Part shown: positions 52,801-64,000 of the stretch, piece after piece | How the letters are laid out: each line of letters begins with the position of its first letter | Numbering within the stretch: the first letter of the stretch is position 1 | Origin: Albula goreensis | Taxonomy: Eukaryota; Chordata; Actinopteri; Albuliformes; Albulidae | Direction: 5' to 3' | Assembly: GCA_022829145.1 (NCBI GenBank) | Contig: CM040746.1 | Location: forward strand, 20,681,332 to 20,745,331 | DNA: 64,000 bases | Notes under the pieces: model-generated | Database searches by the model: none | The model's input: the letters and a program-made list of their open reading frames with translations, nothing else | What the model was told of the DNA's origin: nothing | Position numbers and translations under genes: made by a program

Positions 52801-54956
52801 ACAGTATCGTTAGCTGAACTAGCCTCATGGAGTTTGAAGGTGCTCGGTCGGGCACCCATTCTGCCAGTAAAAGTTGCCTGTGACGTGTCTTTCTCAGTGC
52901 TGTGCAGGTTTGGTTGTGGACGATGGGGTGGAGAGAAATGACAGGTGAAAGCACATGTTTTTGAGGGGGGGGGCGCATGCTTATATGCAATTTCTTGTGA
53001 ATCTGTATGGCATTCCAAATTTAGTGAAAATGAAAAAAGCTGTATAATAATGTTTTTTGCTCATAAGGCTTGTATTCGTATTATTAACTCAGGGTCACCT
53101 GCCCAGAGACTGGGGATGAAAATTTATATATTTAGCTATATCCTGCATGATGCATCAGATTTCAAGTCTGAAGTCAATATTTCATTATATGTGATCCCTG
53201 TCAAATAAACTTTAAATAAATAAAGATAAATAAATGTAAAAAAGCAAGCAACATTGAAAAGAATTAATAGCTTTTGAGATGAAGCCTATAAGGCACTCAA
53301 CTATTTTTCCACTGGAATGTATGGCCTCCATTACATGCTTGTCACTTTCCAGTATAAAATTAATGGCTGACTTTAATGGAAGACAGTAGCAGAGTAAATC
53401 AGTCAGATTTGTCTGTATGACGATTGCTATCAAGGGCAGATTGAGTGCATTTGGAAAGTACTGCTGAAAGCACACATTTCTACATTTAAAGCTAGAGAAT
53501 AAAAGTGGCACACTGCCCAGGTGGCCTCTGTGTACATTTTACATGACAGAATGGCTGTAATTTGTAATCAGTAGAATGCTCTGCAGGGGAAGAAAGAACA
53601 AAAATCTGTTGTATGATCGAAGTTGGAAATCATACATTACTTTGTGGGTTCCTCTGGAACTGTAGACACATATCACAAGCTGTAAATGAACACCTGGTGC
53701 ATGATGGGAAAACACACATACCCACATACACAAACGCATTGGAGCAACACTGGCAGCTTGTTCAGGAGCTGGTGTAAACACACCTGAGCCTGTTCTCCCA
53801 TGTCTCCTGGGATGTAAAACAAAGTCCTAATATTGACTGTGATTTCCCTCATTCAGGGATACACACCTCCAGCTGGAGCCAGCTGCGTTACATGAGACAT
53901 GCGCTGGTTGCGCCTCCCCTTGGGGCTTTAACAAGACGTGTGTTGCTCTGCTGCTGACTGGTCGTCTACAAACACCCCCCAACCCACAAACTTGCCTGAA
54001 TCCTGAACAATAAATTGCCCTCTTCTCTTCTGCATTTCTGCTCCTTCTACCCGTCAGCTCTAATTAAGCAAATAATTGTCTCCTGCCTAATTATCATGCA
54101 TCTAATTGTAGAGATTTAGTTTTGCTGTTTCCCTTCTTGCTGAATAGTTTGCTATAATTTTCCACTCAGAATAATAAATAAATTACTAAATAACTTGAGT
54201 AAACTCAATTGCTGTATCTTCACTCACTTTACTCTGTGCATCTGACCTGTTCGTGAATAAATTAATTAAACCGTTCATCGCCTCAGGTTTGATGTTTCTG
54301 TATGCATAATGGCTGCACACATGCAACCTCAGTGTATCACTGAAAGCTTTTGCTATGGTGACCTTGCTAATTGCTTATAAGTGATACATGCTGTTTCACA
54401 GCTTTTTGTGTCTGCCCTTCACTCTCACTGGCATGACCTCAAGAACGCTTTCTTCAACTCTTCCTACTTTTTGAGTTTATTAAATCTCTCCTTCTCATTT
54501 AGCAGACATCTTTGCCAATGGCTGCTTGCCTGATTTCTATTTATAAAGCTGGAAGTATAACTGAAATCATTTTAAGGACAGCATCTCATTTGACTTTGTA
54601 ATGATCTTCACTCAAAATTCAAACTCACTGCACTCAGATTCACTCATAATCACTTCACTCTGCACTCATCAAGGGTTGGACTATCCTGGTGAGCTGCATT
54701 GATGCTTTCCCCCATCAGTAAGTGTCCACCATAGCTACATCAATAATTGTTGGTGGGTGCTCAGTCAGAAATGGTTTGGATGTCTTTGGGGTCAGACTCA
54801 GAACAGCAGGGAGATCAAAGTCCAATATTCACCTCATACAACAGTGGAACTTTCAGTCATTCGGATTTCTGGGAGTAGAGGAGGTCAACACTGGCATCAG
54901 ATGCTGAATATGCAATACTTGTAAGAGAAAATAAGAACTTGACTATAGGTCGCAGT
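52801..54956. other. nrxn2 intron between the two inverted hAT copies
   Basis: No gene recognised. 52801-53010 may be further transposon sequence. 54050-54210 is a TAAT-rich block. Confidence 0.6.
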
Positions 54957-55711
54957 TAGGGCTGGGCGATGTATCGAATATATTTGATGTTCTTGATCAT
55001 TTCTTACACAAGCTACACACAATTCTCATATCATAACATTGAATTAGGGTTAGTTTGCATTGTAATCATTTGTGTGTTTGTTTTAAAAGTCGGTAGCATT
55101 TAACAAGCAGAAGCTCTCTCACTTACGCTCTCGCTTTCTCCCTTTCTCTCTGAAACTCTCTCAGACAATCACACCACTGTAACCACACCCAGCAATCGTT
55201 GTCATGTCCTGATAGTTCAAAATGGAAAAGTACCGCAAAGAACAGGTTGCTAGAGCTGAGGAAGACCTGATTCCAAAACAGGTACATGTCTGTTATATGG
55301 AAGTTGTATGGATTCAAGAGGGAAGACATGCAACAGAATAGTCTTGTGTAAATTATGCCAAAAAATACAGCAACAAAACGTAGCAGTACCACAAATTTAT
55401 TGCAGCACGTCAGACCACATAACTCATTGCAGAACAACGAATCCATCAAAAACCGTGAGGCTAAGTGAAATGCTATGTGTGCAATTACATTGTTTGAACA
55501 ATTTATTTGAACTTTACATCAACTATTAAAAGATATACTATATGCAGTTGTCATGTATAAACAAATAAAGGCTGTTATTTAACATTATTCTTGGTTTTGA
55601 CTTCAAATTAGTGTTTTAGATAAAAAATTGAAATATTGAGATATATATCATATATTGCTATTTTTTGTTAAAAAAGGAGATATTGTTTTAAAACCATATT
55701 GCCCAGCCCTA
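54957..55711 (+). mobile_element. hAT-like DNA transposon, non-autonomous, 755 bp
   Basis: The ends TAGGGCTGGGCGAT and ATTGCCCAGCCCTA form terminal inverted repeats. The flanking octamers GTCGCAGT (54949-54956) and GACTCAGT (55712-55719) agree at 6 of 8 positions, as expected of the 8-bp duplications left by hAT transposases. The interior contains a broken BED zinc-finger remnant and then an AT-rich tail, but no hAT catalytic domain or dimerisation region. The GGGCTGGGCGAT terminus is common in fish genomes. The element is dead. Confidence 0.78.
55222..55420 (+). pseudogene. hAT transposase N-terminus remnant with frameshifted BED finger
   Basis: An ATG at 55222 starts MEKYRKEQVARAEEDLIPKQ. 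After a shift, frame 55289 reads SVIWKLYGFKRED. The CKLCQK of the finger appears only in a neighbouring frame (55347-55364). The first frame then resumes with TKRSSTTNLLQHVRPH at 55376-55420. Together this is the BED zinc-finger layout (C-x2-C then L-x-H-x3-H) typical of hAT transposases, broken by at least two indels and a TAA. No functional product is expected. Confidence 0.6.
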
Positions 55712-55995
55712 GACTCAGTGCTCAGGACTCATGTGCAGGAGCTTTACTACAAGACACAAGCCAAGGTCCGGGCCCTTGTGCACCTGGGTCGCAGGCATCT
55801 GATGAGGTATGAGCTGTGCAGTGCCTTCCAGTGTAAGATTGATTGGATTGGGATTCAGTACATGCCAATAATGCTGAGCAGTGCTTTCTCCCAATGCCTA
55901 TACTTTCAATTAGAGTGAAACAACAGTGGGGTGTGAAGTTTAGCCATTGAGACTGTGGGGCAGAATAAAAGTGGGTTGCATTTTTGTGGTGTTTG

Positions 55996-56029
55996 AGTGT
56001 GTGTGTGTGTGTGCGTGCGTGCGTGTGCA
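55996..56029. repeat. (GT)n with GCGT units
   Basis: GTGTGTGTGTGTGTGT-GCGTGCGTGCGTGTG, an imperfect alternating purine-pyrimidine run. Confidence 0.9.
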
Positions 56030-59000
56030 TCTTTGTTCTCTGTCTCTTAAGTTTTGACAAACAGTCTTGGGGCCATGCATGTGTTTTGACTCCCTGTACT
56101 GATGTAGTTTAAAATATCTTTTTTTCCCAAATCCTTGGAAATGCAAATGGTGGGAGGGCTCAGGGTTCAGTGTAATAAAATGATTTGCTCATGTAAGGCA
56201 AAATGAAATCGAATGCGAGCAGCTTGTAACGGGACTGCATGGAAAAGCAGGCATATCTAATTACAGTGTAGCTCCTAATACCCAGCGCCCTCGAAAGCAG
56301 TGCTGTAAACTGATACAACATATTTTCATGTGTTGTGTGCAGTGTTGTCTGCTTAATACGGCAAGGGAGGTTGTTTTGTCTAATTCTGAGTGCAGTGGGA
56401 TTCTGTTTGTCCAAATTACAGAGAATGCTCAGGCAGCAGATGTTACCGGCCGCCCAAGGCTGTTCTGAATAATTATCAGTACTTTACACTTAATTTATCA
56501 TTTAACGTGTGTATCAAATCAAAGCATAATGAATTTGAAGCTTTCTGGAATAAGTGAAGTGTTTGAAAATGAACCCCAGTGTAGCACATACTCAGCAGAT
56601 GGCAGATAACTGGTATATGCGTGAACCAATTGGTATGTCCAACCAAGCTCTGTCCCTGGGATTTATTTCTCATGTTAACTGTCCAAGGTGACTTCTATAA
56701 GTGAGCTTTATCCTCAAAACTACTTACAGAATTGTTGAGAAACAAAGTGTGACCTCTGATGAACTACTCAAATTGTGATGAAACTGCAATGCCTTTAAGC
56801 TTTTTGTTTCCATTTGGTGCAGTTAAATGCTAGTGGCCTTCCCATAAATAATGGAGATTAATTTGTGTACAAAGCCATTGATTATTTTGCATTGAGTCAG
56901 CAGCTTCCTAAAGGTCAGTAGCTACAAATGGCTTAGAAAATCCTCCTTTTCACACACAAGGTTCAGATTTGAAGTTAGGGACATAATCATCTGTTTACAA
57001 TTGCATAGAATTTCAACCTAATATTTATTGCTAACTTGCAACAGGTCCTGATGTCATTTCCCAGACTTCAGATACTAGTTTTATGTTGTTTTTGTGCATC
57101 AGTGTATCATATCATAATGGTCATGAACATGCCCAGATATCTATGTAAAGGTGTCAGATCCATAGTGATAGTGATTGAATGAGCTGCCTTTATAATCAGG
57201 ACAAAACTGGGCCATGCATTCCAACAACACTGTGAGTAGCTAGGTATCCACAATATTTATGATGACTTTACAGAACAAGGCCATCATGTCTGCCTTTGAC
57301 TTATGGTGCTTGTCCAATATCATATGAAACAACAGTTATCTGTCAGTATAGCTTAGAGTTAGCAGCTACTTTTTGTGAACATAAAATGAAACTGTGGACA
57401 TGTTCAGTGTGTGCTTTGCACAGTTTTCATTACACAACCTCATAATATCTGTAAAAAGAAAAAATTCCTACAATTGAAAGGTTTTCTCGGACTTTCTATC
57501 CCCTTAAAACTGTCATGTGTCTTTTGGAAGGAGGAGAGGAGAAATTCAATGACTAGTAACTGTTCACAGTTAATATGGTCTTTTCTCTTGGCAACAAGAC
57601 AGCCATTCAACCAAGCTAATCAAAATCACCATAATAAAAGCAGAAAACAAACCCTACCTTACATAACTTTCACATGGAGATATTTCAAGTGTTAATGTCT
57701 AATAGTTTTTCAATATAATGCACTCAATTAACCATCCAATTTATATTGCCTGAAAGTCATATTGAGTATAAAGGTCCTTTGCTATTGAGATTTGGCCACC
57801 AAGAATGGCTCTATTCAGTGGTTATAACAGACAGGAGTCCAGACAAATTATTGTGTAGATGAATGCAAATTAATTTACTTTATGGAGATTGAAATATCAT
57901 GATTTTCCCATTTTCTCACCACTAACAATACCATGTGTGTTGGTATGAATTGTGTAGTTTTCCTTGAGAGATGTATTCCCTGTTCCTGGAAAATCCTGTA
58001 TTTAGCAAGGGTGGATAACAAGAGAAAAGAGCCATGTACCTCAGGAACAATCTGGGAGCTGGGCAGAAGCAAACCAGCATTGCCTGCATTTTTATGAATA
58101 CGCTGCTGTTGAATTAAGTTAATTTCATTTGCAGTTTCTGCCAGAATTAATTAGTTTGTAATTTTGCATTTGTCTCGTGTGAAGAAACAATGGTTCACAG
58201 TAGGAAAAATCAAATTCCACGACTGTTTCTCTTGACCAACTCTGAACCTTTTCAGTGATCTTTGTCTCATTCAAGGACATATATTAGGTGACTCTACCTG
58301 GTGGTACGGGAGGGATTGCATGCTTGAGAGAATGAAATGTAACAGTTGTTTGTTTCATTTATAACAACCTTCCATTTCAATTCATGTACAGCAAAGTTAG
58401 TCTGTTTAATTAGTGTTTTCTGATTTTAACATCTTAAAATAGATCCCATTTCAAAGACCCTGTAAAATGATAATAATGTGACTCTTCAGCAGCAAGGTTA
58501 TGCCCCACCACCCACCCACCATCAATATGGGAATAAAATCTGCAATACACAAAAAGGTCTTTCAGTGTGCAGTTCCCAGAATAATGAAATCTGAAAGTAC
58601 TCTATTGATTTTAATTTTCTGCATGAAGAGTGATTGCCTTCTACTAGGTCCAATTAAGTATGATACATGCAATGTGCTGTTTGTGTGTGATTTTTATGAT
58701 GATGTTCATGCTTTAATTTACAGTGTACAGCCTTTTCCCATCCTGTCTGTACTGGCTGACTCTTGAGTGTTAGGTTATTTCAGTGCAGATTGCTGCTGTG
58801 CTGTACTGTCAGTGTACTAAGAGTTTGTGTTTGCCTTTTGCTTTGCAAAAATGTTAAGGTAGTAATATGCAACAAAAGTTATAGAAGAACAAGGCTTCTG
58901 TATTAATCTCTTCTGAGGAACTTTTTGTACACAGTTTATAATGCTTTGAGACATGAATAATTAAAGAAAGAAGAGGGTTTCTTTTAACTTCACTCCTTTG

Positions 59001-61863
59001 AATAGAAAGCCAAGCTACTGTGTATGTTCTTAAAAAGATAGTCCTACAAGGCTAACGGCTAGACACTATACTCTAAATGGTAAGAATACAGCCACATTTG
59101 ACGGTGACATCAAACACTGAATTTGTCAAAAGGGTATCTGAGATTCTTTCAGTAATCACCACATACTATGTTTATGCTGGATAAATTCTGCAGTCATTTT
59201 ATGGCCTTCACGGTGGTCTTTTAAAGCTCCCCAACACCACTCCTGCTTCTGTTTAAGTGTGCATGTTGTGATCTGAGATCCATGACTGAATAACTCCTGG
59301 GCTGAAGAACTCCTATCACTTTTTATATTTCATTTATCTTACCGGATGGGTGAATTTTCAGATCTTTATGGTGGCATTTAGTGATTCCTATTGTTGTATT
59401 ACGGAAGTATCATTTAGCCAGAGTCACCACATATTTTCTTTGTTGTTGCAGTATGTGCTCTTGGGATTGTAGTGATTAAGACAGCTTATTCAGCTATTTC
59501 AATTTGTATAGCTATTGTTTTTAATTAGTACCTTGCAGATACAATTTTTTTGTAGTATTCTAGTTTTTGTCTTTCTTTAAAAATCATCATGTGTTGAAAT
59601 CCGCACAATTTATAGAGGGGTGGAGTATTTAGGAACTTAATACCTGTTCTAGGGAAGTCACATTAAGATGCATTGTACTGTAAATCATCTATAAGAGCTT
59701 TTATCTTTCAGAGCATAGCACACATACGTACACATAGACCGTCTGAGAGCAATAATCTGTGCACAGTAATCAGTTCAGCTTGAACTGATAATATAACATA
59801 TGAACTGTTAACATTGACGGATACAATGGATTGGTTCCCTGGACATTGATCAAATCTTAGTCTAGACTAAATGGAACCATTGATGGGGTTATTAATCTAA
59901 CAAAATATTTAGTCTATGACTAGAATTAATCCATGCTCGGGAAACTGGCCCAGAATCAGTGAGAGGGGGAATAAGGCTGCCTGTGTTTGACAACATTTAT
60001 GCTACATGTCTATCTGAAAGAGAGGATGATACCCTGGAAACCATGTAAGAGACAAAAAAAGACCTCAGAGACTTCCAGGGTTGATTCTCATTATTGCAGT
60101 TTGCCTGGTCTGTGGTAACCACCTGTAGAAAACATCGCAATAGCCCAGTACCATTTACTTGCCTCCTCATCAGCTCTGTTGACTCCATTCTGTGTAAACA
60201 ACCTCAGGCCGATGTGCTGCTTTGCAGACTTCAACCGCCTACAAATTCAACACTTCCTACGGGCTTACTCCTCAATGAAACAGCTTGTTAACCATGGTAC
60301 AAGGGGGAATGCAACACTTGACTCTGTAATTTCCAGCATTTTGGAAATATTACAATGGACCAGGCATCTTAATCCAGTGAGTGGTAGCGAGTATGCCTTT
60401 TTCATGTTATCTCCTGAAAGATATATTGCAAAGTTTAAGGGAGAGTCGGTGTATTCCCCAGCTGTATCACCTACTCCTCTATTCCCCATTCTCCCTTAGC
60501 TGACACTACTAACCTGTCCGAGCTGACCTAAAGATCTGCTGTCTGGGTACCCAGACTCCAGGCTCTTTCCCCCTGCACAGATACTTGGCATGGTAAAAAA
60601 AAGCATGCAAGAGTCTGTATTTGATAAAAACACTTCAAGAAAATAGCTGATGATGACCTACTGATTGCTTGCTGATGATTACTTGCTGGTGATGCAGTGC
60701 AAAGCTGTACAAATCATTTCAACAGAAGCATCATGCTCATTCCCCCAACAGCTAACCCTCAAGGCATGAAGACAAAAAACTGCCATTGCATTCCTCAAGA
60801 CATGCTTAACTCCTCTCACAATTCACATGACTATACTTCAAAAAACTAGCAGAATACTGAAACATGACTCAATGACTGACATGATTAGCAGTAATATCTT
60901 TTGCAACAGCGGTCGGGTTGGCTATTTAATACTTCGTAGTTATCTTCCTCAAGGGTGAATCAAGGATTTCTGCCAATCATGGGCAACCAATTAAATAATT
61001 AACATGAGCAACCACTACTAATTTAGTGTAAAATCATGAATACCTTTTATTTCAGTTCACTGTAATCAGTAGAGCCAATTTAGAATAAAAACAGCACATT
61101 TTATAACTCAAAGCATTTATTTATAACCATTATTTATAAAATACATAGAAATTCTTGATAATTAATTAAATAAATAATCTTACACTGTCAACTATTTTAT
61201 GATTTGATTCTGTCTGGTTAGTTTTGATGTTGAATGTATATCTGGTCTGCTGCAGGGGTGGTATCTTTTACCCAGCATAAGCCTGCTGATTTCTTGTGGC
61301 GCTGATTTCTATACCAGTGTCTTAACCCTGAGAATGGCCATCATTTATTCATATATTTTAAAAAATGAGTGTACATTTTGCTGTTTAAGACTATGATCTC
61401 ATACTTTCCACCAGATTTATCAAACAAGCTAAGATACAGTATTTGTTTAGTATGTGATTAACAAAAATGTATGCCTCTAAAACATATAAGGAGTGTGGAA
61501 TTGCCATAGCAGACAAATTTAAAAAGTGGCCCAATATTGCAGAAACTGTATGCATGTTACTGATTTGTGACCAAAAATCGAAAACATTTGAATGTGGCCC
61601 TTGACATCACAAGGTGTCCCCTAGGTTACCCTACCAAAGAAATCACAAAATCTGTTTTTGAATGTCACCTGGTCTGCTGAGACACCTGCTGTGTCAGTTT
61701 GTTTCCACCACTGAGAACATGTACAAGCTGTGGTTGAAATTCTCTCTTTTCTGACTCACCTTTCAGTTTTAAATGCTCATCTCTGTCATTAAATGTGATC
61801 GTTGAAAAGCAGTAGTAAACATTGCATCTGAATAGCTCTAATCCAAGGATAATCCCTCTTCAA

Positions 61864-61864
<1 letters not shown>

Positions 61865-61928
<64 letters not shown>
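61865..61928. repeat. (TG)n microsatellite
   Basis: About 31 uninterrupted TG units followed by a shorter imperfect TG run to about 61980. Confidence 0.97.
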
Positions 61929-61929
<1 letters not shown>

Positions 61930-62226
61930 ATGTGCAAATGTGTGTGTGCAAGCCTTGGTGTGTGTTGAAATATGTGTGTGATTTTTTTTATATAACTGAG
62001 TCCTGTAGCATAGTACAATTGCCCAGACTCTAGTCAAACCTGCCGGTGGACTTCTACTGTTAAACTGCCAATGCTAAGATGAGTTACATATACTTAGATG
62101 CTCCTTTGTTGCACTTGATTTTGCCAAAGCAGGGCAGTATTTGATTTTTACTTAGGCTGTGTCAAATACAATGCCCTACATTGTTTTGTGGAAGGTGCCA
62201 CAAAACAGATTAAATCTGAAAGAGAT

Positions 62227-62249
62227 TGTGTGTGTGTGTGTGTGTGTGT
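62227..62249. repeat. (TG)n microsatellite
   Basis: Eleven TG units ending at TATACG. Confidence 0.93.
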
Positions 62250-63521
62250 ATACGTGCCAGTATTTGTGTGTAATTTAAGATATGTGAAACCAAACAATTC
62301 AAAATAAGCATAGAAGGCTGTGATTATTGTGCCTTTGTGTTAAATATATCAACATGTGGTTAAAAATGTCAATAAATACTGAAGGTAATGAAAAACTACA
62401 ACTTCCCTAAAATGGGACAAAGAAAACACAGAAAGCTTACACAAGATTCCATGCAGCGGGGATGCAGTCAGTGTACACCTGAGCAATGCTTTGCACACTG
62501 TGATATACTGGACCCCAGGGCATATTTGTATCTACTGTTCAGATTTGGAATTTGGTGTTCAGCCAGCATGCCATTCTGCTTCCAACATATCGCCTCAGGT
62601 TTTGGTTTAGTTTCAAGATGTAGGATGGAAATGCTCTAGGCTAATGATGATTCAATTATCCCAGAGATTGATCATAATATATACAATTTTGTTTGTTCCT
62701 TCAATAGATTTTGTCTTGGATGCATTCCTGTAAGAGTGTTTTGTTCAGCCCTTTTCCCTGGTATCCCTAGCATTTGAGACAATTCATTGTGGATGTCACA
62801 TGGCCATTAAAGTAAAACAGGAACAAGCTCCTGGCAGACATATTATGGGCAGTCGCATCTTGGCTGGAAAGCCTAATAGGGTGGGGCAGGCTATTCCATT
62901 TGTCAGACAATTAGTATCATCCACCAACAGAGTGGTTAGTAGAATTTGACAAGTTGATAGATACTATTTTAGATCCTTTTTCTACATGATTTAATCTGTA
63001 AAAATATAAACAGTGTATCAATACTCCAAACATTACATTGGACTGGTAAAAGCATGTATGTTTTCCCAAGGGACTCTTACAAATCAATGAGAATGTAAAA
63101 AGAGGGTTCTATCTCATCCTCTTTTATGATATGTATCAAGTGTAATTGTTTAAAATAGTCTCACTATAACTGTTTATGGTACAATTACTTGAGTGCTCAT
63201 AAAACATAAAATACTGTGTTATTGATATGTGTACAACTGATGCACCGGATAAGTAAAGCTACAACACTGTTATTTCTAATGTAATAGTGTAGACATGCCC
63301 TGTCTTGATATTCTGAAGTCTACATTATATTTATTGAATAAATTATAAGTAATAGTGTGGACCTGAAGGTCAACTGGATATTAATGGACTGAATTAGTGT
63401 ATGAGTGATTATGCTTCCCTTTGTAGACACGCAATCTGATCTCACCAGTAGAAGTTGATTAGAAGATGAGTAGAGGTGTTTTTTTGATAATTTAAATGAA
63501 TTGTGGTTTTTATTTTTTAAT

Positions 63522-63549
63522 TTCCCCCCTCTGTCCCCTTTCTCGGCAG
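63522..63549 (+). promoter_or_regulatory. nrxn2: polypyrimidine tract and acceptor of the 21-nt exon
   Basis: AATTTCCCCCCTCTGTCCCC followed by TTTCTCGGCAG forms a long C/U-rich tract ending at the AG. Such CU-rich tracts are typical targets of PTB-type splicing repressors. I see no TGC motif in the last 30 nt before the exon, the signal typical of SRRM4-driven neural microexons. The regulatory reading is inference. Confidence 0.7.
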
Positions 63550-63570
63550 GAGAGGAGCACGCAGCGGAAG
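63550..63570 (+). CDS. nrxn2: alpha-neurexin-2, 21-nt microexon at the start of the SS1 linker
   Basis: A 21-nt stretch is bounded by a strong acceptor (pyrimidine-rich tract at about 63522-63544, ending GGCAG at 63545-63549) and a strong donor (GTAAGA at 63571). The first coding exon ends in phase 1 with a G. Joining it gives G-E-E-H-A-A-E and again leaves one G, so the exon is symmetric and could be included or skipped without shifting frame. The EEH..EG pattern directly after Cys-Ser-Glu resembles, from memory, the short acidic stretch after EGF-1 in mammalian neurexin-2, the region of alternative splice site 1. It lies 48,903 bp downstream of the previous exon, on the same strand and in the right phase. 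The next exon is outside the window. Too short for ORF detection; the call rests on splice sites, phase and peptide fit. Confidence 0.85.
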
Positions 63571-63576
63571 GTAAGA

Positions 63577-64000
63577 ACATTGTTTGTTTCCTACATCACA
63601 TGATGGCTTCATCTTTGTCGGGAGATGGTGGCAGATGATGATGTCATCTGCTGTGCTTACCTGTACTTTCCCTTTATTTGGGAGGGGCATTGTCAGCTTG
63701 GACTGCGGTTTTGGTGACACTACATTCTGATAGGCTTTGCATTAACCAAAATTAACATCAAAAAGAAAAAAGCCTTCCCTTCACAAAGAAATTTATTAGG
63801 ATCTTACTTGATATTACCCAGTGAAAGCCTGGATTTTTCCAAAGTTTTCCAACCTTTATACTTATTTGTCAGTTGCCAAATTCCTCAACAAAGCAGTAAG
63901 GTGGGAGGGGATGAACCCAGATCACTGGGAAAGAGGGAAACATATGAAGGTCAGATGAGTCAAGACCCAATGCGACTGTGATGCACATGTGACAGGGAAA
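63577..64000 (+). other. nrxn2: start of the next nrxn2 intron
   Basis: Follows the GTAAGA donor of the 21-nt exon and runs to the window edge. No further exon recognised. Confidence 0.7.

Larger units (their letters stand above)
14647..63549 (+). other. nrxn2: nrxn2 intron between the first coding exon and the 21-nt exon
   Basis: This 48,903-bp stretch runs from the GTAAGA donor at 14647 to the GGCAG acceptor at 63549. It contains no recognisable exon of another gene on either strand; the frames inside it are short, AT-rich and without domains. It holds a SINE, DNA-transposon fossils and microsatellites. Neurexins are known for very large introns. Regulatory elements or small unrecognised alternative exons could still lie inside. 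Confidence 0.85.
55720..63549. other. nrxn2 intron, distal part up to the microexon acceptor
   Basis: No exon recognised before the 21-nt exon. It contains GT microsatellites at 55996, 61865 and 62227 and the less AT-rich block 56180-56470. Confidence 0.65.

Noticed and set aside
61789..62037. Thr-His repeat frame on the minus strand
   Set aside because: Translation of the (TG)n repeat at 61865-61928.

Overview
This window is nuclear DNA from a vertebrate, most likely a teleost fish. It is AT-rich and intron-dominated. It carries long GT/CA microsatellites, a tRNA-derived SINE with the fish-type tail, and decayed PIF/Harbinger-like and hAT-like DNA transposons. There are no bacterial-style operons, CRISPR arrays or RNA genes.

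The only protein-coding gene I can support is on the + strand: the 5' part of alpha-neurexin-2 (nrxn2). Its first coding exon, coding part 13935-14646, encodes a signal peptide, the first LNS (laminin G-like) domain and the six-cysteine EGF-1 domain, and ends at a GTAAG donor. A second in-phase exon, only 21 nt long (63550-63570), lies about 48.9 kb downstream. It starts the splice-site-1 (SS1) linker between EGF-1 and LNS2. Everything between is one large intron. The rest of the alpha transcript and the beta promoter must lie beyond the right edge. The start codon is preceded by a probable 5'UTR with two plausible splice acceptors (13272-13273 and 13512-13513) and three short upstream ORFs, two of which overlap as TGATG.

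Layout: 1-1592 holds fragments of a PIF/Harbinger-like element. 1593-13273 is non-coding upstream DNA with ATTT, GT and CT simple repeats. 13274/13514-14646 is the first coding exon. 14647-63549 is the intron. Notable inside the intron are a tRNA-SINE (22049-22270), a Harbinger-like element in opposite orientation to the one at the window start (31187-33059), a weaker Harbinger-like candidate (34413-34964), a possible Tigger/pogo fragment (39952-about 40350), and two inverted copies of one hAT family (52565-about 52800 and 54957-55711), the second with a near-complete 8-bp target-site duplication. 63550-63570 is the microexon.

No exotic new system is evident. The most interesting points are the remote symmetric 21-nt microexon, the uORF-bearing leader, the long inverted transposon pair bracketing the first coding exon, and several unexplained, relatively GC-rich blocks in the non-coding DNA that could be conserved regulatory elements. 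Most of the open reading frames in the window are chance frames in non-coding DNA, translations of microsatellites, or antisense shadows of the neurexin exon.
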